64,000 bases of DNA from Heterocephalus glaber (Eukaryota; Chordata; Mammalia; Rodentia; Bathyergidae). Both the position numbers and the translations under genes were made by a program. A model generated the notes under the pieces. The model ran no database searches, was not told the origin of the DNA, and saw only the letters and a list, made by a program, of their open reading frames with translations. The DNA lies in the NCBI RefSeq assembly GCF_000247695.1, contig NW_004624779.1:26255-90254 (forward strand), read 5' to 3'. Of this stretch, positions 12,201-24,676 are shown piece after piece (positions within the stretch are counted from its first letter, which is position 1; each line of letters starts with the position of its first letter).

Positions 12201-12400
12201 AGTTGGCAAGACAAAAATCTCATCGCAAGGGGAACTTTTGTCTTTCCCGGAAATTTCCATTTCCCTTGAACAAAAAAATGCTTCTCCTCCTGTGCTACAT
12301 ATGGCTGTCTTGGAGTCTCGTGAGAAACTTTCCTCTTCCCAGTCCTTTTGCATAGAATCTCTTTTAGGAAGATCACAAACCCTCTGCCTTCGGGAGGGTT
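9292..12400. other. Long stretch without a recognised element
   Basis: Three kilobases without a repeat I can name. About 9460-9760 is distinctly more GC-rich and has a 100-codon open frame at 9462-9764 plus a consensus-like splice donor CAG/GTAAGG at about 9741-9749. The protein is not recognised and no matching acceptor is convincing. A 120-codon minus-strand frame at 12077-12439 overlaps two other open frames and shows no family features. Confidence 0.4.
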
Positions 12401-12404
12401 CACG

Positions 12405-12605
12405 TATAATGGTGGAAATCCACATTTTCCACTAGCCACATGGGGATATTGAACACTTAAATGTGGCTAGTTTGAGATTTTCTACCAGTGTAAAAATTCA
12501 CATTGGACTGTGTAAACTTAATATGAAAAATGAATTTAAAATACTTCCTTAATAATCATTGCATATTGAAATGATAATATTTTTAATACATTGGATTAAG
12601 TAACA
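12405..12605. mobile_element. hAT-type non-autonomous DNA transposon remnant
   Basis: CCACTAGCCACAT, then ATTGAACACTTAAATGTGGC and ATTGGACTGTG match the layout of a common mammalian hAT-Charlie MITE (MER33-like in my memory, but the exact name is uncertain). One transposon end seems to be missing. Confidence 0.6.
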
Positions 12606-12689
12606 TGATCTATACTAATTTCACCTGTTTTATTTTTTACTTTAAAAATTTGTCTACTGCCTTTATTAAAGCACATAGTACTTCACATT

Positions 12690-12771
12690 TTATTTCTGGT
12701 ACCGGGGATTGAACTCAGAATCTTGCACTTGTGAGGCAGGCGGCGGCACCACTGAGCTAAATCCCCGGCCT
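12690..12771 (-). mobile_element. ID-type SINE, minus strand
   Basis: GGTACCGGGGATTGAACTC at the left and GAGCTAAATCCCCGGCC at the right. Its T tract is very short, suggesting tail loss. The flanks resemble each other only weakly. Confidence 0.9.
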
Positions 12772-12774
12772 CAT

Positions 12775-15235
12775 GTTATATCTCTGATGGGCAGTGCCAC
12801 TTGTCTTTTAGGCTTTTCAGCAATCAGTACAATGCTAACTCCTACTTTGCCCAAGCTTTTGCTCTCTGAACGGAAGCTGCTATCACATGTGGGCTTGTTG
12901 TGAGACCAAAGGACTCCTCTTCCTTCTCCTGTGCTTGTTAAAGGCACACACAGCAACTCTCCCTCATCTTCCTTCCTCCTAACCTCTTTCATTTCTTAAA
13001 GAGACGAATGAGATTTAAAATCACTCATTACATTTTGTGGGAAGGATTATTATTTTTATAGCATTAACTCTTCTAAGCATGAATATGGTGTATTTCCTCA
13101 TTTTCTTAGGTCTAATTTAATTATTTTTATTAAGTTTTATGATGATTTTTATGAATTTTAAATGCATATTTTGCAGACATTTTTTCCTTAAATCTCTTCT
13201 ACATTTAGACATTTTGATAAAGTTGCATCTTTTTAATAGCATGATGAATTCTGTGTAATTTCATATACAAACCACCATCTACTAATTTTCTCTTTGACCC
13301 TAACATGATGCTGTACAGCAACCACTGAGATTGTTGATTTAAATTTTATTATATTTTAGAAATAATTTATAAATATTCAATGTCAATTATTTCAAACAAA
13401 CCTACTTTATATTGTTTATTACAGTATCATCTTATCTCACATTTTTGCTTTTTATATGCTGCCTTTTGTTCATGGTATATTATTTTTATTACAAACATTT
13501 TTGTGTGGGCTTTTTTCCTTTGAGAATTCCTCCAAAAGAGACACTATAGAATGGTTACATTGGCTTATCTCTTTGTATATAATAGTTATACTATAAATTT
13601 GATTATCAAACTGCATTTGTTGAAGACCTAAGCTCCTTCAAAATCTCAGAGGAAAAATTGTTTTCTCTGGATCCAGGATATCACTAAAAACTTGTATTTC
13701 TCCACATGTCATTGGATAGATTTTTCCAAGACATCTTAGAAAAGGTAGATCTCACAGGTCTTAGCTTTGTGGGGCAATTTCATTTTCTACATCCCATTTC
13801 CTCCTGAAACTGAGAGATTTAGCTTCTGTGTTTTCATTAAAACTCAATCCTCTAAGTAACCAAGAGTGAGCCCTACCCTTATCTTCTCTTTCCACTTAAG
13901 CTGGTAATATGTGTTAAAGTGACCCTATAACAATTTTGATTTCCAAGGTAGTATAGGAATAGATGTTATGTACCTAATCTCTAACTCAAAATATTAGACT
14001 GAGTTCTCTTAAACTCAGTAAAACATACTTTTATGGCATTGTAAACCATTGGAGATAATGTCACATTTCTCCGAAGAAAGAAAAACATGGTTACATTACT
14101 CTTGACAAAGGAAAATTTTATAGCATTTTTAAAAACTGATACTATTCACCCAAATAATAAGAATTACATTAATTTTTTAGCTTCATAGACACCGTAGATA
14201 GAGTTGAGTTCATGAAACTGGCAAATTATCTGATGACTTGGATTTAATGATGTCAGTTTAACTCCAGTTGAAAAGAAAAGTAACAAAACATCACATAGTT
14301 GAAAAATAGTCCTATATCATTGCCAATCAGCTTTATAAATGTGTTCAAAACAGGTTAAACTATGCTGATATGTTACCATGTAGCTATAGTAGTTTAATAA
14401 TAATATGAAATTATTATTAAATTTTAACGAACTCTGAAAAGAATAAAGCAAAACGGGTATAATTGATATTCTTCAGATCAGAATATATACAAATGCTGAA
14501 TGCTAGCAGTGGTTCAGTGATTCAATTAGTAAGAAATATTCAGAGCAAAAATGTGGTAACAGTAATGAAATATTAAGTTCAGGTTAAATGGCAGCTACAT
14601 AATCAGACACTATTAAAGATTTAACTCAATGATAGGGGCCTCAGAGGAAGTTATAACTCAGATCTCAACTCTGAACAGTGTTGCTGCTGAAAATAAGATA
14701 GGCAGCAAATTGGTCTTTTATAGAAATCATGTGGCAGAGATTATCTTCTGAATTTTTATAGATATTATGTAATTTCTAATCATTTTAATAAAAATAGTGT
14801 GAACATGGATCCCTAATATATATGCCATTTTTTTGGTATCTCAACAGTGCAGTATGAAAAAGAGCTTTAACAGGATTTGAAGATTCAAAAAATTATTGTT
14901 GCTGGTGTGGAATGTTGTATAACATCCCTTGACTGCAGGATAAATCTTGAGTTAAATTTCATGGGAAGATTTAAGTTATCTAGCCTTCTACTTAAATGTT
15001 TAGCACCAGTCATATATGCATTGTATAATATTTGGTATACACGATATGTATAATGAGTAAACTTTTACAAGGAATTCTAAATTTCTGAAATAAAGTACTC
15101 TGTACTAAGGAAGTCAACTGAAAACTTTTGGCATGGTGAAATAAACATTAATTCTTAGGAAAGTATAAGAAAAATAAATAGTCTCACACACAAAAAAATT
15201 TCAGATAATCGGAATTGAGTGAGAATGTTTTTTTT
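12775..15235. other. Long AT-rich stretch without a recognised element
   Basis: No repeat or gene is recognised. A perfect 12-bp inverted repeat with a 5-base loop lies at 14393-14421 (TTTAATAATAAT / ATTATTATTAAA), of a kind expected in AT-rich DNA. Confidence 0.4.
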
Positions 15236-15239
15236 TTAA

Positions 15240-15400
15240 AAACTTTACAAATTTGAATTGAAATCCTAGGTTATAATCTTGACTTACTGTTCATGAAATC
15301 ATCTAAGATTGGTGACTTGCCTAGCTTTAACATCAGTTCCCTCAGCTGTAATAAATCATTTCATTTGCTGTTATAAGGATTAAATAAATGCATGCATATA
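15240..15400 (+). mobile_element. MIR SINE remnant
   Basis: GACTTGCC, a CAGTTCCCTCAGCTGTAATA-type word and ATAAGGATTAAATAAATGCA follow the order of the MIR core and 3' part. The element is old and diverged. Confidence 0.6.
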
Positions 15401-15404
15401 CAAG

Positions 15405-16312
15405 TATATTTCCGTAGGAAATCACTGTGCATGTATTATATAAAACTGTACTTTTGAAACTGTTTACTCATTATGTATGAAAATCCTCCATGTAATCTCT
15501 ATTTACATGGGTAAATCAGCTTCCAAAAGAAATTAAAACATGCACCTTAAAGCAGAATGCTATAGGTCCTAATATTTGATGGATATTGAAGGCAATATTT
15601 CTTCGCTTAGTAATTTTTTAAAACAAATTGTTCATTTGTTATCTTTTAACATGAAATTGTTGAGGTGTTTTGAGTTTGATATAGTGCTTGCTTCCTAGTA
15701 AGTGGAAACTCATAATATTTTGTGAACTTTATATAAAACCATGCTCTCAATATTCTATATTTGAAAACTTTATCCATTTGATACCACGAATGAAATAAAT
15801 GCTTTAGAGTGCTCTTTATTTGCCTTACTATATTTTTACAACTAGATTCCATTATTCCAGGTTCTCTAAACAAATAAAAGCGATCCTCCGACCTACCAGC
15901 AGGTGGCACTGCATTCCTCGCTGATGACATTTAAGGCGGTGCCCTAAAATGATTCTCCGTCTAGAAAGAAACTGGGTTTTAGAATATTTTATTTGAAATA
16001 ATGAGACACATGTGATTAATTTCCTAAAGAATAATTTTACTTTTGTCATTTTGGGGAAAGATGTGCACACTAAGTAAAAATGAAACAGCTGTTGAGAATG
16101 AAAGGATAATGCCTCATTTAGAATCTATTAATTTCTATCATCATTGTTCGGTACAATATTCTCAGACTTAATTACTCATGTAAAGAACATTATGACTAAC
16201 TGTGAAATGAAGTTTTCTTTACTCCTCTCAAGATTTTTCCTCCTTCTAACCACAAACTTCGTGTCTTACTTTTTTTCCCTGTTTGATTTCCTGATGATAG
16301 AAACCCCACTAG
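15405..16312. other. No recognised feature
   Basis: AT-rich unassigned sequence. The overlapping minus-strand frames at 15646-16070 are not recognisable proteins. Confidence 0.4.
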
Positions 16313-16325
16313 CAAAACCAGTTTT

Positions 16326-16424
16326 TTTGTTTTGTTTTTTGTTTTTGGTAACGGGGATTGAACTCAGGACCTTGTGCTTGCGAGGCAGGCGGTGGAACCA
16401 CTGAGCTAAATCCCCAGCCCCAGG
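16326..16424 (-). mobile_element. ID-type SINE, minus strand
   Basis: T/G tract, GGGGATTGAACTCAGGACC and a final GAGCTAAATCCCCAGCCCC. The target-site duplication AAAACCAGTTTT / AAAACTAGTTTT is at 16314-16325 and 16425-16436 with one mismatch. Confidence 0.95.
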
Positions 16425-16436
16425 AAAACTAGTTTT

Positions 16437-17224
16437 GTTCTTAAACCCGTTTGTCCATATTGTGATATCACAGTAGCTACTTTGGCATGACGTTTCTCAT
16501 CTCTCCCTACTTCAGTCTCGTAAAGGTAGACACATCAATCATTGCTTCTGGTGAATCTTCTTTGAAAGCATGGGGCTCTTTATAATTACTAGTGGGATAG
16601 GTACTATCAACAAGCTGACTTTTTGTTCTTGTTCCTGGGATAATTGAGAGAGCCTCCCATGTAGTGTTGAATGTATCATTTGCTGATGGCAAGAGGAAAG
16701 AAAGGAGATCGTGTAAGGACATATTGACAGCTAAAAGAGGCTTGAATTGATTGTTTTTAAGGAACTTCAATAGGAGGAAGCCACTTTAGTAAAAGCATAA
16801 CTTTGAACAAGCCCTCTCTTAATTAATTGTCAGGAGAAGAGAAAAAAATGGCACCTGACAGAAAAGAATGAAGAAGCCTTTATTTTATGTATGTGTTTAT
16901 TTTGCACCCTTGATTTTCACACTAAGTTGTTGGATTCATTTTCACTGACTGCATAATAATAAATGATGATATAAAATAGAAGCAAAATGAAAGCAAACGA
17001 AGTAAAAAAGATATATGGGACTCACTGACTAAAGAAAATATACTGCATTTCATTGAACAGATTTAAAAATAAGTCAATATAACAGGCCGTTCCTTTTTCT
17101 CAAATTTCATTTTGAATATACAGAAAAATAAACATTTATTTATAATTTTTAAATTTAGAAATAAATAATCACCAATATAGACTTAGCTTATTTTTGGAAT
17201 GTGGAGGAAAAAGTATCATTTGAT
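16437..17224. other. No recognised feature
   Basis: Unassigned sequence; the minus-strand frame at 16507-16770 has no recognised product. Confidence 0.4.
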
Positions 17225-17790
17225 TGAAGCATTTGGCGGACTTCCGGTTTCTAGCTCAACATGTGAAGATCCTAGAACTTGCCACTTAAAAAAAAAAATA
17301 GCAAGTTAAAAGTAGAACAAACTTAAAAATCAACAACCCTTCTTGGGTTGTCAGAATGCCCTAAAAACTGGAGAGAAGGAAACAACAAGTGGGTGTAGAG
17401 CGGAAACTCAGGACCGGAAACTTCCCCTGGCGCCAGAGCTGAGCTGAGGAACCAGAACTGTGCTGGGTGATTTGCTGCAGACCCAAAGCTCCAGGCGTCT
17501 CCTCACACTTTTGCGAGTTTCACTTCATGAACTCTACAAGGTTCTCATTGTAAATGGCAGAGAAAAATCCCCTCACAATTCCAACCGGGAGAGGGATAGA
17601 GGAGCTATGCTGAACTTGCCAGAGCGTTCTGTTCCCTTTAACAAGGCAGGTTCTCAGGAGAAACTGTCTCGCCTGAGCCAGACCTGCGGGTTTCATCAGA
17701 GCCTCATCTACCTGGGGGACAGGAAATCCCAGCTTTTGCCAGCTCCAGCCAAAATGCCCCAACCTATAGGGATCAAAAACGGAGAGACTA

Positions 17791-17877
17791 GGGCCAGGGA
17801 TTTACCTCAGTGGGTCCGGCGCCTGCCTCGAAAGGGCAAGGTTCCGAGTTGGATCCCCGGTACAAAAAAAAAAAAAA
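17791..17877 (+). mobile_element. ID-type SINE inside the L1/HAL1 element
   Basis: GGGCCAGGGATTTACCTCAG to GGATCCCCGGTAC plus A tail. The flanks GGAGAGACT (17781-17789) and GGAAAGACT (17879-17887) form the duplication. Confidence 0.92.
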
Positions 17878-18971
17878 TGGAAAGACTGGTGGAGTCCACA
17901 GTCCAGGTTCTAAAAGGCTGATCCTAATCATAGGACTACAGAATGCTTCCCCACCCCACACCTCACCGCTGCCTTACCAAAGGCCTGCGGACCCTAGCAC
18001 GCCAAGTCTGCCTTTTCACAAAAGTCACAAAACATAGTAAAAGACAGTCTGAAGAAGTGTTAGAACCAGAGATAGATATAGCAGAAATTTTGAAATGACC
18101 CAGGTTAGATTATTTGTTTGTTTTTTAAGAGGTTAGTATGCCCAAAACTTTAATGGATAAAAGTTGACAATATGCAAGAATGGGTGGCTAATGTAAGTAG
18201 ATAGATGGAAATTCTAAAAAAGAAGACCGAAGATAAACACTGAGGATCAGCGTTGAAATCAGTCACTGAAATGCAGAAGGCATTTTGATGGGCTCCTTAG
18301 TACAGGGAAAGAAATGTTGAAGTTGAAAATATAAAAAGGTGGAAGGAAATGAACAAAATCTCCAAAAAAATGTGAAACAATTACAAAAGGTATAATATTC
18401 ACACATGAGAATTCCAGAAGAAAAATGACAAAGCACAGAAGTAATATTTGAAGCAATAAAGACTGACAGTTTCTCAAGACAACCAAACCACAGATCCAGA
18501 AACCTCTGGGGAGCTCAAAGAATACCAAGCAGAGTATGTGCCAGTAAGAAACAAATCACCTACCGCTAGGCACATCACATACAATCTCAGAAAACTAAAT
18601 ATAAAGAAAACTATTGAAAGAAGCCATAGGGGGAAAATGGCTCATAAAAGACCAAAAATAAAAATTACATGTGACTTCTCCCCAGAAGCCATGCTAACAA
18701 AAAGAGAATGGAATGAAATATTTAAAGTGTTGAGAGAAAAAAACAAAACAAAACACCAATAGAGAATTCTATAACCTGTGAAGTTATCCTTCAAGAGTAA
18801 AGGAGAAACAGATTTTCTTATACTACTGCAATTTGGGGGAATTTGTTCCCAATGGGTCTGCCTTATAATATATGTTAAAGTACTGTCTCCTTCAGTGAGA
18901 AGAAAAATTATATAGATTATAAATTTGCTTCTATATAAAGAACATCAGAGAATGAATACAATTTTCACAAA

Positions 18972-19050
18972 AGTCTGGGGATGTAGGTCAGTGTAACTGC
19001 CCTGGGTTCAATCCCCAGTACCACAAAAAAAAAAAAAAAAAAAAAAAAAA
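18972..19050 (+). mobile_element. Short ID-type SINE with internal deletion
   Basis: GTCTGGGGATGTAGGTCAG runs almost directly into CCTGGGTTCAATCCCCAGTA, so the anticodon-arm region is lost. A pure A tract of about 26 bases follows, long for a diverged copy. Confidence 0.85.
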
Positions 19051-19934
19051 TTGAGAGTAGCTATCCTACTCTCAGAAGAGGCTTTAGAACAAGGAAAGTT
19101 AAAAGCTACTAGGAATAAAAAGTGACATTACATAATGATAAAGGGCTCAATACTCCAAGAAGTCATAACAGTCCTCAAGGTGTGTATACCCAAGGACAGG
19201 ACATCAAAACACAGGAGACAAAAACCGATGGAGGAACACCTTATCATTAAGATAAACAGATGATATGCAGGCCTATGCGAAGGTGTGCAGCATCCCATGT
19301 TAAGGAACTGAAAGTTGAAAGAGCATGGAGATACCATGCCTACCTGTAACAATGTCCCAAATCTAAAGCAACGATGATTCCACAGGCAGATAAGGGTGTG
19401 TAGCTGCAACAGCTCTCAATCCTTGCTGATGAGAGTGTGAAATGGTACAGTCGGGTTGGAAGACAGTTTGGCAGTTTCATACAAAGCTAAACATATTCTT
19501 TCCATATTTTCCAGTAATCATGCTAGCCAAATGAATTAAAAACTAATGTTCATAAAAAATAGCATAAGATATTTATGGCAACTTTGTTCTCAACTACCAA
19601 TCTTGGAAGCGACAAAATTGCTCCTTTGGTAGGCGAATGGACAAACAGGTAATACACCCAAATAATGGAATATTATTTCATACTAAAAAGAAATGAGCAA
19701 TCAAGCCTTGAAGAAACATAGGGGAATGCTACATGCATATTAATAAGAGAAAGAACCCAACCTGAAAAGACTAAATATTGTAGGATTCCAATTAAATGAC
19801 ATTCTCAAAGAGGCAGAATTGCAATGACAGTAAAAGTATCAGTTGTGAGGTCTTTGGTGGAAAGAAGGGTAAATAGATAAAGCGCAGATAATTTTTAAGG
19901 TAGTAAAACTACTCTATATGATACTTCAATTGTT

Positions 19935-20022
19935 TTGGTTTTTTTTTTTGATACTGGGGATCGAACTCCGGTCCTTGCACTTACGCAGCAGGCAACGAAA
20001 CCACTGAGCTAAATCCCCGGCC
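19935..20022 (-). mobile_element. ID-type SINE, minus strand
   Basis: T tract, ACTGGGGATCGAACTCCGG and a final GCTAAATCCCCGGCC. The target-site duplication CTTCAATTGTT / CTTCAGTTGTT is at 19924-19934 and 20023-20033. It splits the 3' UTR of the L1/HAL1 element. Confidence 0.94.
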
Positions 20023-20312
20023 CTTCAGTTGTTGATACATGTCATTCATTTGTTAAAACTCATAAAATACTCAATACCAAGAATGAGCTGTAATGTAACT
20101 TATAGACTTTTGGTGCTAATAACATCAATTTAAGTCTACTAATTGTGAAAAAACAAAACCAAAAAACGTATCACCCTTGTATGTGAGGTTGATGGAGGGG
20201 AAGTTGTATAGGTAGGACTAGGGGTGCATGGATATTCTCTGTACTTTTTGCTCAGTGTTACTGTGAACTTATAGCAATTCTAAAAAAGTAAAGTTTATTA
20301 ATTAAAAAATGA

Positions 20313-21464
20313 TAAATGTATATGGAGCCCATTGTTTAAAGGAATTGTTCAACACTTCATGAACTGGATTTGGTAAATATAACTGCATAATAACAGCAGT
20401 TGTTTCTTTACACGTTTCCTTTTCTTAATTACCTTAAAATAATAAAAATTCAGCAATATGAGTTAAATTTATTTTTAATTTGGAATGTGGAGAAAAAAGT
20501 AATGTTTCGTTGAAGGATTTGCTTATTATAGAATTAGATATCTATGGGAAAGAACAGTGTTCATTAATTTTACTTGGCTAGGGAATAATAAAAAAACTTT
20601 CATTGTAGATTAATTTTATTTCTATGTCCAGGCAAGGGACTGCAGATTACTTAAATGTAGAACATAATTTATAGTAAGTCTAGAAACGTTATATTTGCAT
20701 GGCAAAATCACATATTTTCCATTACTACTTTTTCTAATATTTGAAATGTTTATCTGACACCATAGTCATGGAAATTTATTGAGCTTATTAAAAACATATT
20801 GAATGTCATGATTAGGTAGAAGTTTAAAAATAATATTTATTCAATTTCTATGTACAAATTTCTATAATTAAACAAAGTATTTTCTTTTTTCTGTTAAAAT
20901 AGAAAAATTTCACAGTGATATATGCATACCCATGTTTATAAGAAAAATTTACTGGTTCGTAATTTGAGATGAGATCAAAGAAGCATATTCATACTTACAT
21001 TACTGAACAATGCAAATTCCTAGACTCAATAGCTGCAATGTCATGAAACCAATACCTGGTGTTTATTTTATCACAACTAGTAGTGAAGGTACAGCCACAT
21101 GGGACAGTTTCCTACACTGGATATGTGAAAGGTTCTTTTTTCAAAGTCTGGATTTGATCAAGATGGTAAAATACCTATGAAAATGATTGCGTTTAAAATC
21201 TGAAAGGTAAACATTTTCCTATTTTATTATCACTGTAAATAAGCTAATCCAGCAGCTCGGTCCACTATTCCTCATTTTCAAAGGATCTGGCAGTGTTCTT
21301 TAAGGACTATCAAAGGTGCTAACTTTATTAGCCCTTCCTAGAAGCCCTCATTCCTTCTGGTATTTCTGCAGTTGCAGGGTATTCATATCCACTATATTCT
21401 TTCTTACAATCCTTTCACCGGCGTTTATTTTGCAGGTATAGACACTATATAGCTTATTTATTGC
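20313..21464. other. No recognised feature
   Basis: AT-rich unassigned sequence. Confidence 0.4.
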
Positions 21465-21467
21465 ACA

Positions 21468-21840
21468 GGTATATTAGTGCATTTACTGCTGTCGTAACGC
21501 AGTACCACAGACTGGGTAATCCATAAGGAAAATAAATGTATTTCTCATATTTGAGGGGCTGAGAAGTCCAGTATCCAGGAACCACATCTGGTGAGAGCCT
21601 TCTTGCTGCAATATAAGCTAGCAGAGGACAAGCCAACATATGTGACAATGAGAACAAGAAGGGGAGGGACCAACTCAGCTTTTTAATAAGGAAAGCAGTT
21701 CCAAGAAAAGGCACTAATCTATTGAGGTGGGACCCTCATGATAGAATCCTTTAGGAAAAGGTCCCACATCCCACACCCTCACAGTAGGAATGAAATATCA
21801 GTGTGGGTTGTGGAAGGGATGTTCACCCTAGCCACGTATA
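21468..21840 (-). mobile_element. ERVL-MaLR LTR, MST-like, minus strand
   Basis: On the plus strand the order ATTAGTGCATTTACTGCTG, CCACAGACTGGGTAATCC, TGGGACCCTCATGATAGAAT matches a MaLR LTR of the MST group in reverse. This is a solo LTR; no internal region or gene is visible. The 86-codon minus-strand frame at 21454-21714 lies inside it and is not a gene. Confidence 0.8.
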
Positions 21841-21844
21841 ACCA

Positions 21845-22635
21845 TGCATTGGTGCATTTTTAGTTATATATTTCTCACTAGTCTATATGCAACTTTAGAA
21901 TAAGAAAAATAGCATTCTTGAATCTCCAATTTAGTGATGAGTTCTGTGCCTGACTTGTAATAGAATGCAACAGAACCTTAACACACTTTTCTTAGGTGAC
22001 TAGATGGAAAGAAGAGGAAAGGAAAGGAAGGAAGACATATAGCAATTAGTTGTCCTTTTACACTAAAATAATCAATCTATTTATTCTACATTCTAAATAT
22101 AATGTGGAGACAGCATTTGTTATATGCTCTAAAAGTTACTAGCATCTGCCTTTGTTGTGACCTTAGAAACATAGCCCTACAGTTCTTTCTGTAATATTAT
22201 TGACAAAGTCACCTCTTCATCCTACAAATCAAGATTTGGCAGGAATATGAATAGCTGTTTGGGGAGCATCATGTTGTATCCCATTTAATGAATCCATGTT
22301 ATTTAATGTTGTAATAATGTGAGTATATTAGGTATAACCTAATAATAAATATTTTAGTCTATGAAAAACATATGAAGCATTTTAACATTTATGACTGTAT
22401 ATTAAGATGTCAGTTCTTCAAATTAAATTCATATCTGGAAGATCTACTTGAGAATGAGTAAATTATAAGCTGAATTTTATTTAAATATTTGTATGTTTAC
22501 ATAGTGATTTTTCATTTTTGAGGCTTAATTGGGTCTGAAAATACGTAACATACACATTTCTAACTTTAAATCTATTTCCCCAATGTTACATTCTATGTCT
22601 GGCTATAGGGAGCTATGATTTATTGAGCCCATCTA
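21845..22635. other. No recognised feature
   Basis: AT-rich unassigned sequence with a short GGAAA-rich tract near 22010. Confidence 0.4.
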
Positions 22636-22639
22636 AATA

Positions 22640-22770
22640 CCATTACTTCTTGATGCCAATTTAGTCTCTTAGCACTCCTATAAAGTATTATGATCATTTT
22701 ACAAGTAAAACAAAACAAACAAGAAAACTGATGTTCAGAGAGTTAAAACACCTCACTTGAATGTGAATCA
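22640..22770 (-). mobile_element. MIR SINE remnant, minus strand
   Basis: ATCATTTTACAAGTAAAAC, then GAAAACTGATGTTCAGAGAG and TTAAAACACCTCACTTG follow the reversed MIR order (CATTTTACAGATGAG ... GGTTAAGTGACTTG). A short CAAAACAAAC insertion interrupts it. Confidence 0.65.
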
Positions 22771-22889
22771 TGTGTGATTGAGATGGAAATCGTGAATATT
22801 TCTGTCTAAAACTGAAGCCAGACTCAGGTGCCTCCTGTTAAGATGTTGCAAAAGTTGCAATCCCCAGACCATGTATGATGTGTGGTATT

Positions 22890-22919
22890 GTGTGTGTGCG
22901 TGTGTGTGTGTGTGTGTGA
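22890..22919. repeat. (TG)n microsatellite
   Basis: A run of TG dinucleotides with one CG interruption. Confidence 0.95.
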
Positions 22920-23505
22920 GGCTTTCTCTGTTAAAAATGCACTTAATCCTAATACCTGCACTGTGGGCTAGCCAATGTGATCCATTATTTAAAGACAAAA
23001 CAAAAAAAGAAAAGAAAAGTTAAAAGGCACCTCCTAAATCTCTAAGCAAACTAAAAGGGATCAGGATATAAAAAACAAGAAAGTGCAATGATTACCAGTT
23101 CTGGGTTCTTTCACTACCTCAAACCTGACTTACAATGCTTTTGCAAATTTTTTCACTGAAAAATAACATCCTTATTTAGAAATTGCATAATGGTTATTGC
23201 TAGGTAAGTGTAATATGAATTTCAAAATCAGTTATACTTTGTGGCAGCCTGCAGGTATGCTCAAATGCATGAGACAAGAGACTAGAAAAAATAAAATTCA
23301 AGTGTAAAAGGGATTAGTGGAGGGCATACATTAGGCTGTTCTGCCCTTTTTTATTAGCCTTTCCTGCAGATCTTATTTCTAGTGCTCTTTTTTCAACAAT
23401 TTGGTATTAGAATTCATTTCCCCATCATCTGAGGTAGAGTGAGAAAGAAAGTGATTTTTAAGGTCATAATAGAATAGCTAAAGGGGCACAGATTGAAAAT
23501 TCTAT
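22920..23505. other. No recognised feature
   Basis: AT-rich unassigned sequence. Confidence 0.4.
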
Positions 23506-23510
23506 TATCA

Positions 23511-23690
23511 GGAAAAAATAAGGTTATTTTATGGTAATTATCATTTGACAAATTCTAAACCTTAAATCAGAGAAGCATTACCAAAGATCTTTCCTATAGA
23601 TATGTGAAGTTTGTATTGCATTAAGGATAATTTAGGAAAGCATGAAATAAAAACAAGGATAAAAATTAAACACAAGAAAAAAAAATCTGC
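23511..23690 (+). repeat. Local duplication, copy 1
   Basis: This segment closely matches 24677-24850 in the same orientation over about 175-180 bp, for example TTGTATTGCATTAAGGATAA in both. Small indels and substitutions separate the copies. It is either a local duplication or two copies of an unrecognised interspersed repeat. Confidence 0.85.
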
Positions 23691-23857
23691 AAATTGAGTC
23701 AGTAAGACTACATGGACCATCAAGATAAGTCAACACTACAACAAAATTTGACATTAAATTCTGTCTATGTATTTTCTAGTACAATAAAATATTTCTGATC
23801 TATTATGTAGGGACATAAATGTGTTGTTGTTTTTTTTTTTAATTCAGTGTTATGAAG

Positions 23858-24135
23858 AGTCTAAAACTAAAAAAGAAGACATCTAATATTAAAATACATG
23901 AAGGATGGGAAGGGAACAAGGGAGGAGGGAGGGAGAAAGGAAGGGACAAGAAAAAAGGAAATAGAAGGAAAAAATGGAAACAAAGCTTTTGTACATAGGG
24001 AAGGGAAGGGGCTTGAAGGGAGGAGAGGAATGGGAAAAAAGAGGTGGAATGTATCATGTACAGGTACAAATTCCCTATGATGAGTTATCATTATGTATGC
24101 CTAAAATGTGCCAATAAATGTTTTGCTATTTAAAA
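23858..24135 (+). mobile_element. L1 3' UTR fragment
   Basis: The purine-rich tract (GGGAGGAGGGAGGGAGAAAGG) and the final CTAAAATGTGCCAATAAATG are the same 3' UTR seen at 7980-8190. The copy is severely 5'-truncated. The overlapping frames on both strands here are products of the purine/pyrimidine skew. Confidence 0.88.
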
Positions 24136-24237
24136 ACATACATAAAAGAAGAGTAAGAGAATGAAGTCAGGCATAATGCAATTTGTGTTTTATTTATTGA
24201 GGTTATAGTCATTGTTTAATATAAACTTTAAAATGAT

Positions 24238-24372
24238 CCTTTGAGCTATAAGTGTATTGGTCCCTATTGGGGATGAAATATGAAGTTGTACCAAAGACTC
24301 GTGTATTGAGGGTCCCCAGTGCAGCCACATTCAGAAGTGGCACCTGGAGAGGTGACTGGACCATGAGACAAT
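24238..24372 (+). mobile_element. MaLR-type LTR fragment
   Basis: GAAGTGGCACCTGGAGAGGTGACTGG followed by ACCATGAG resembles the central part of rodent MaLR LTRs (GGTGATTGGATCATGAG). Both ends are missing. Confidence 0.55.
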
Positions 24373-24676
24373 AACTTTTCAAATTAACTATCAACTATAA
24401 ATTATGAATGTATAATAAGATATTATTCCAGAAGCTATTAGAAATGGGTACATAGATATACTGAGAAAAATGTTCAAGCCAGTATAAACATTAGATGTGA
24501 TCATCAAAAAGATTACTTTAAGTCAAATCCTACATCAAATTAAGTTTTGTGATAAAGGGGATTTCTGCTTAAAAATAGAAAATGTTTTGCACTTCCACTC
24601 CAAAATAACCAATAAAAGTTCAAAGAAGGATAGATATATCCCAATACATTAAAGTGGTTTTTTTCCATTTAAATAA

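Larger units (their letters stand above)
17225..20312 (+). mobile_element. Old L1/HAL1-type element with three nested IDs
   Basis: The GC-richer part at about 17225-17950 resembles an L1-type 5' UTR. An ORF1-like frame at 18538-18762 has the ORF1 C-terminal signature (DFSPEAM, then REWNEIFKVLREKN), and its sequence continues as CCTGTGAAGTTATCCTTCAA. An endonuclease-like ORF2 piece at about 19105-19200 is followed directly by ORF2 C-terminal sequence (about 19290-19860) and a 3' UTR ending TAAAAAAGTAAAGTTTATTA at about 20280-20300. Most of ORF2, including reverse transcriptase, is absent. That fits HAL1 (half-L1, known to carry ORF1 only) or an L1M with deletions. The 153-codon frame at 17460-17921 is chance sequence across the 5' part and an ID. 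Confidence 0.7.

Noticed and set aside
12077..12439. 120-codon minus-strand frame overlapping two other frames
   Set aside because: Three open frames over the same bases in both directions suggest composition, not coding; no family resemblance.
17460..17921. 153-codon open frame
   Set aside because: It crosses the 5' part of the L1/HAL1 element and an ID SINE including its A tail, which reads as lysines. Not a gene.
23839..24091. Frames on both strands rich in one residue type
   Set aside because: Caused by the purine-rich L1 3' UTR.
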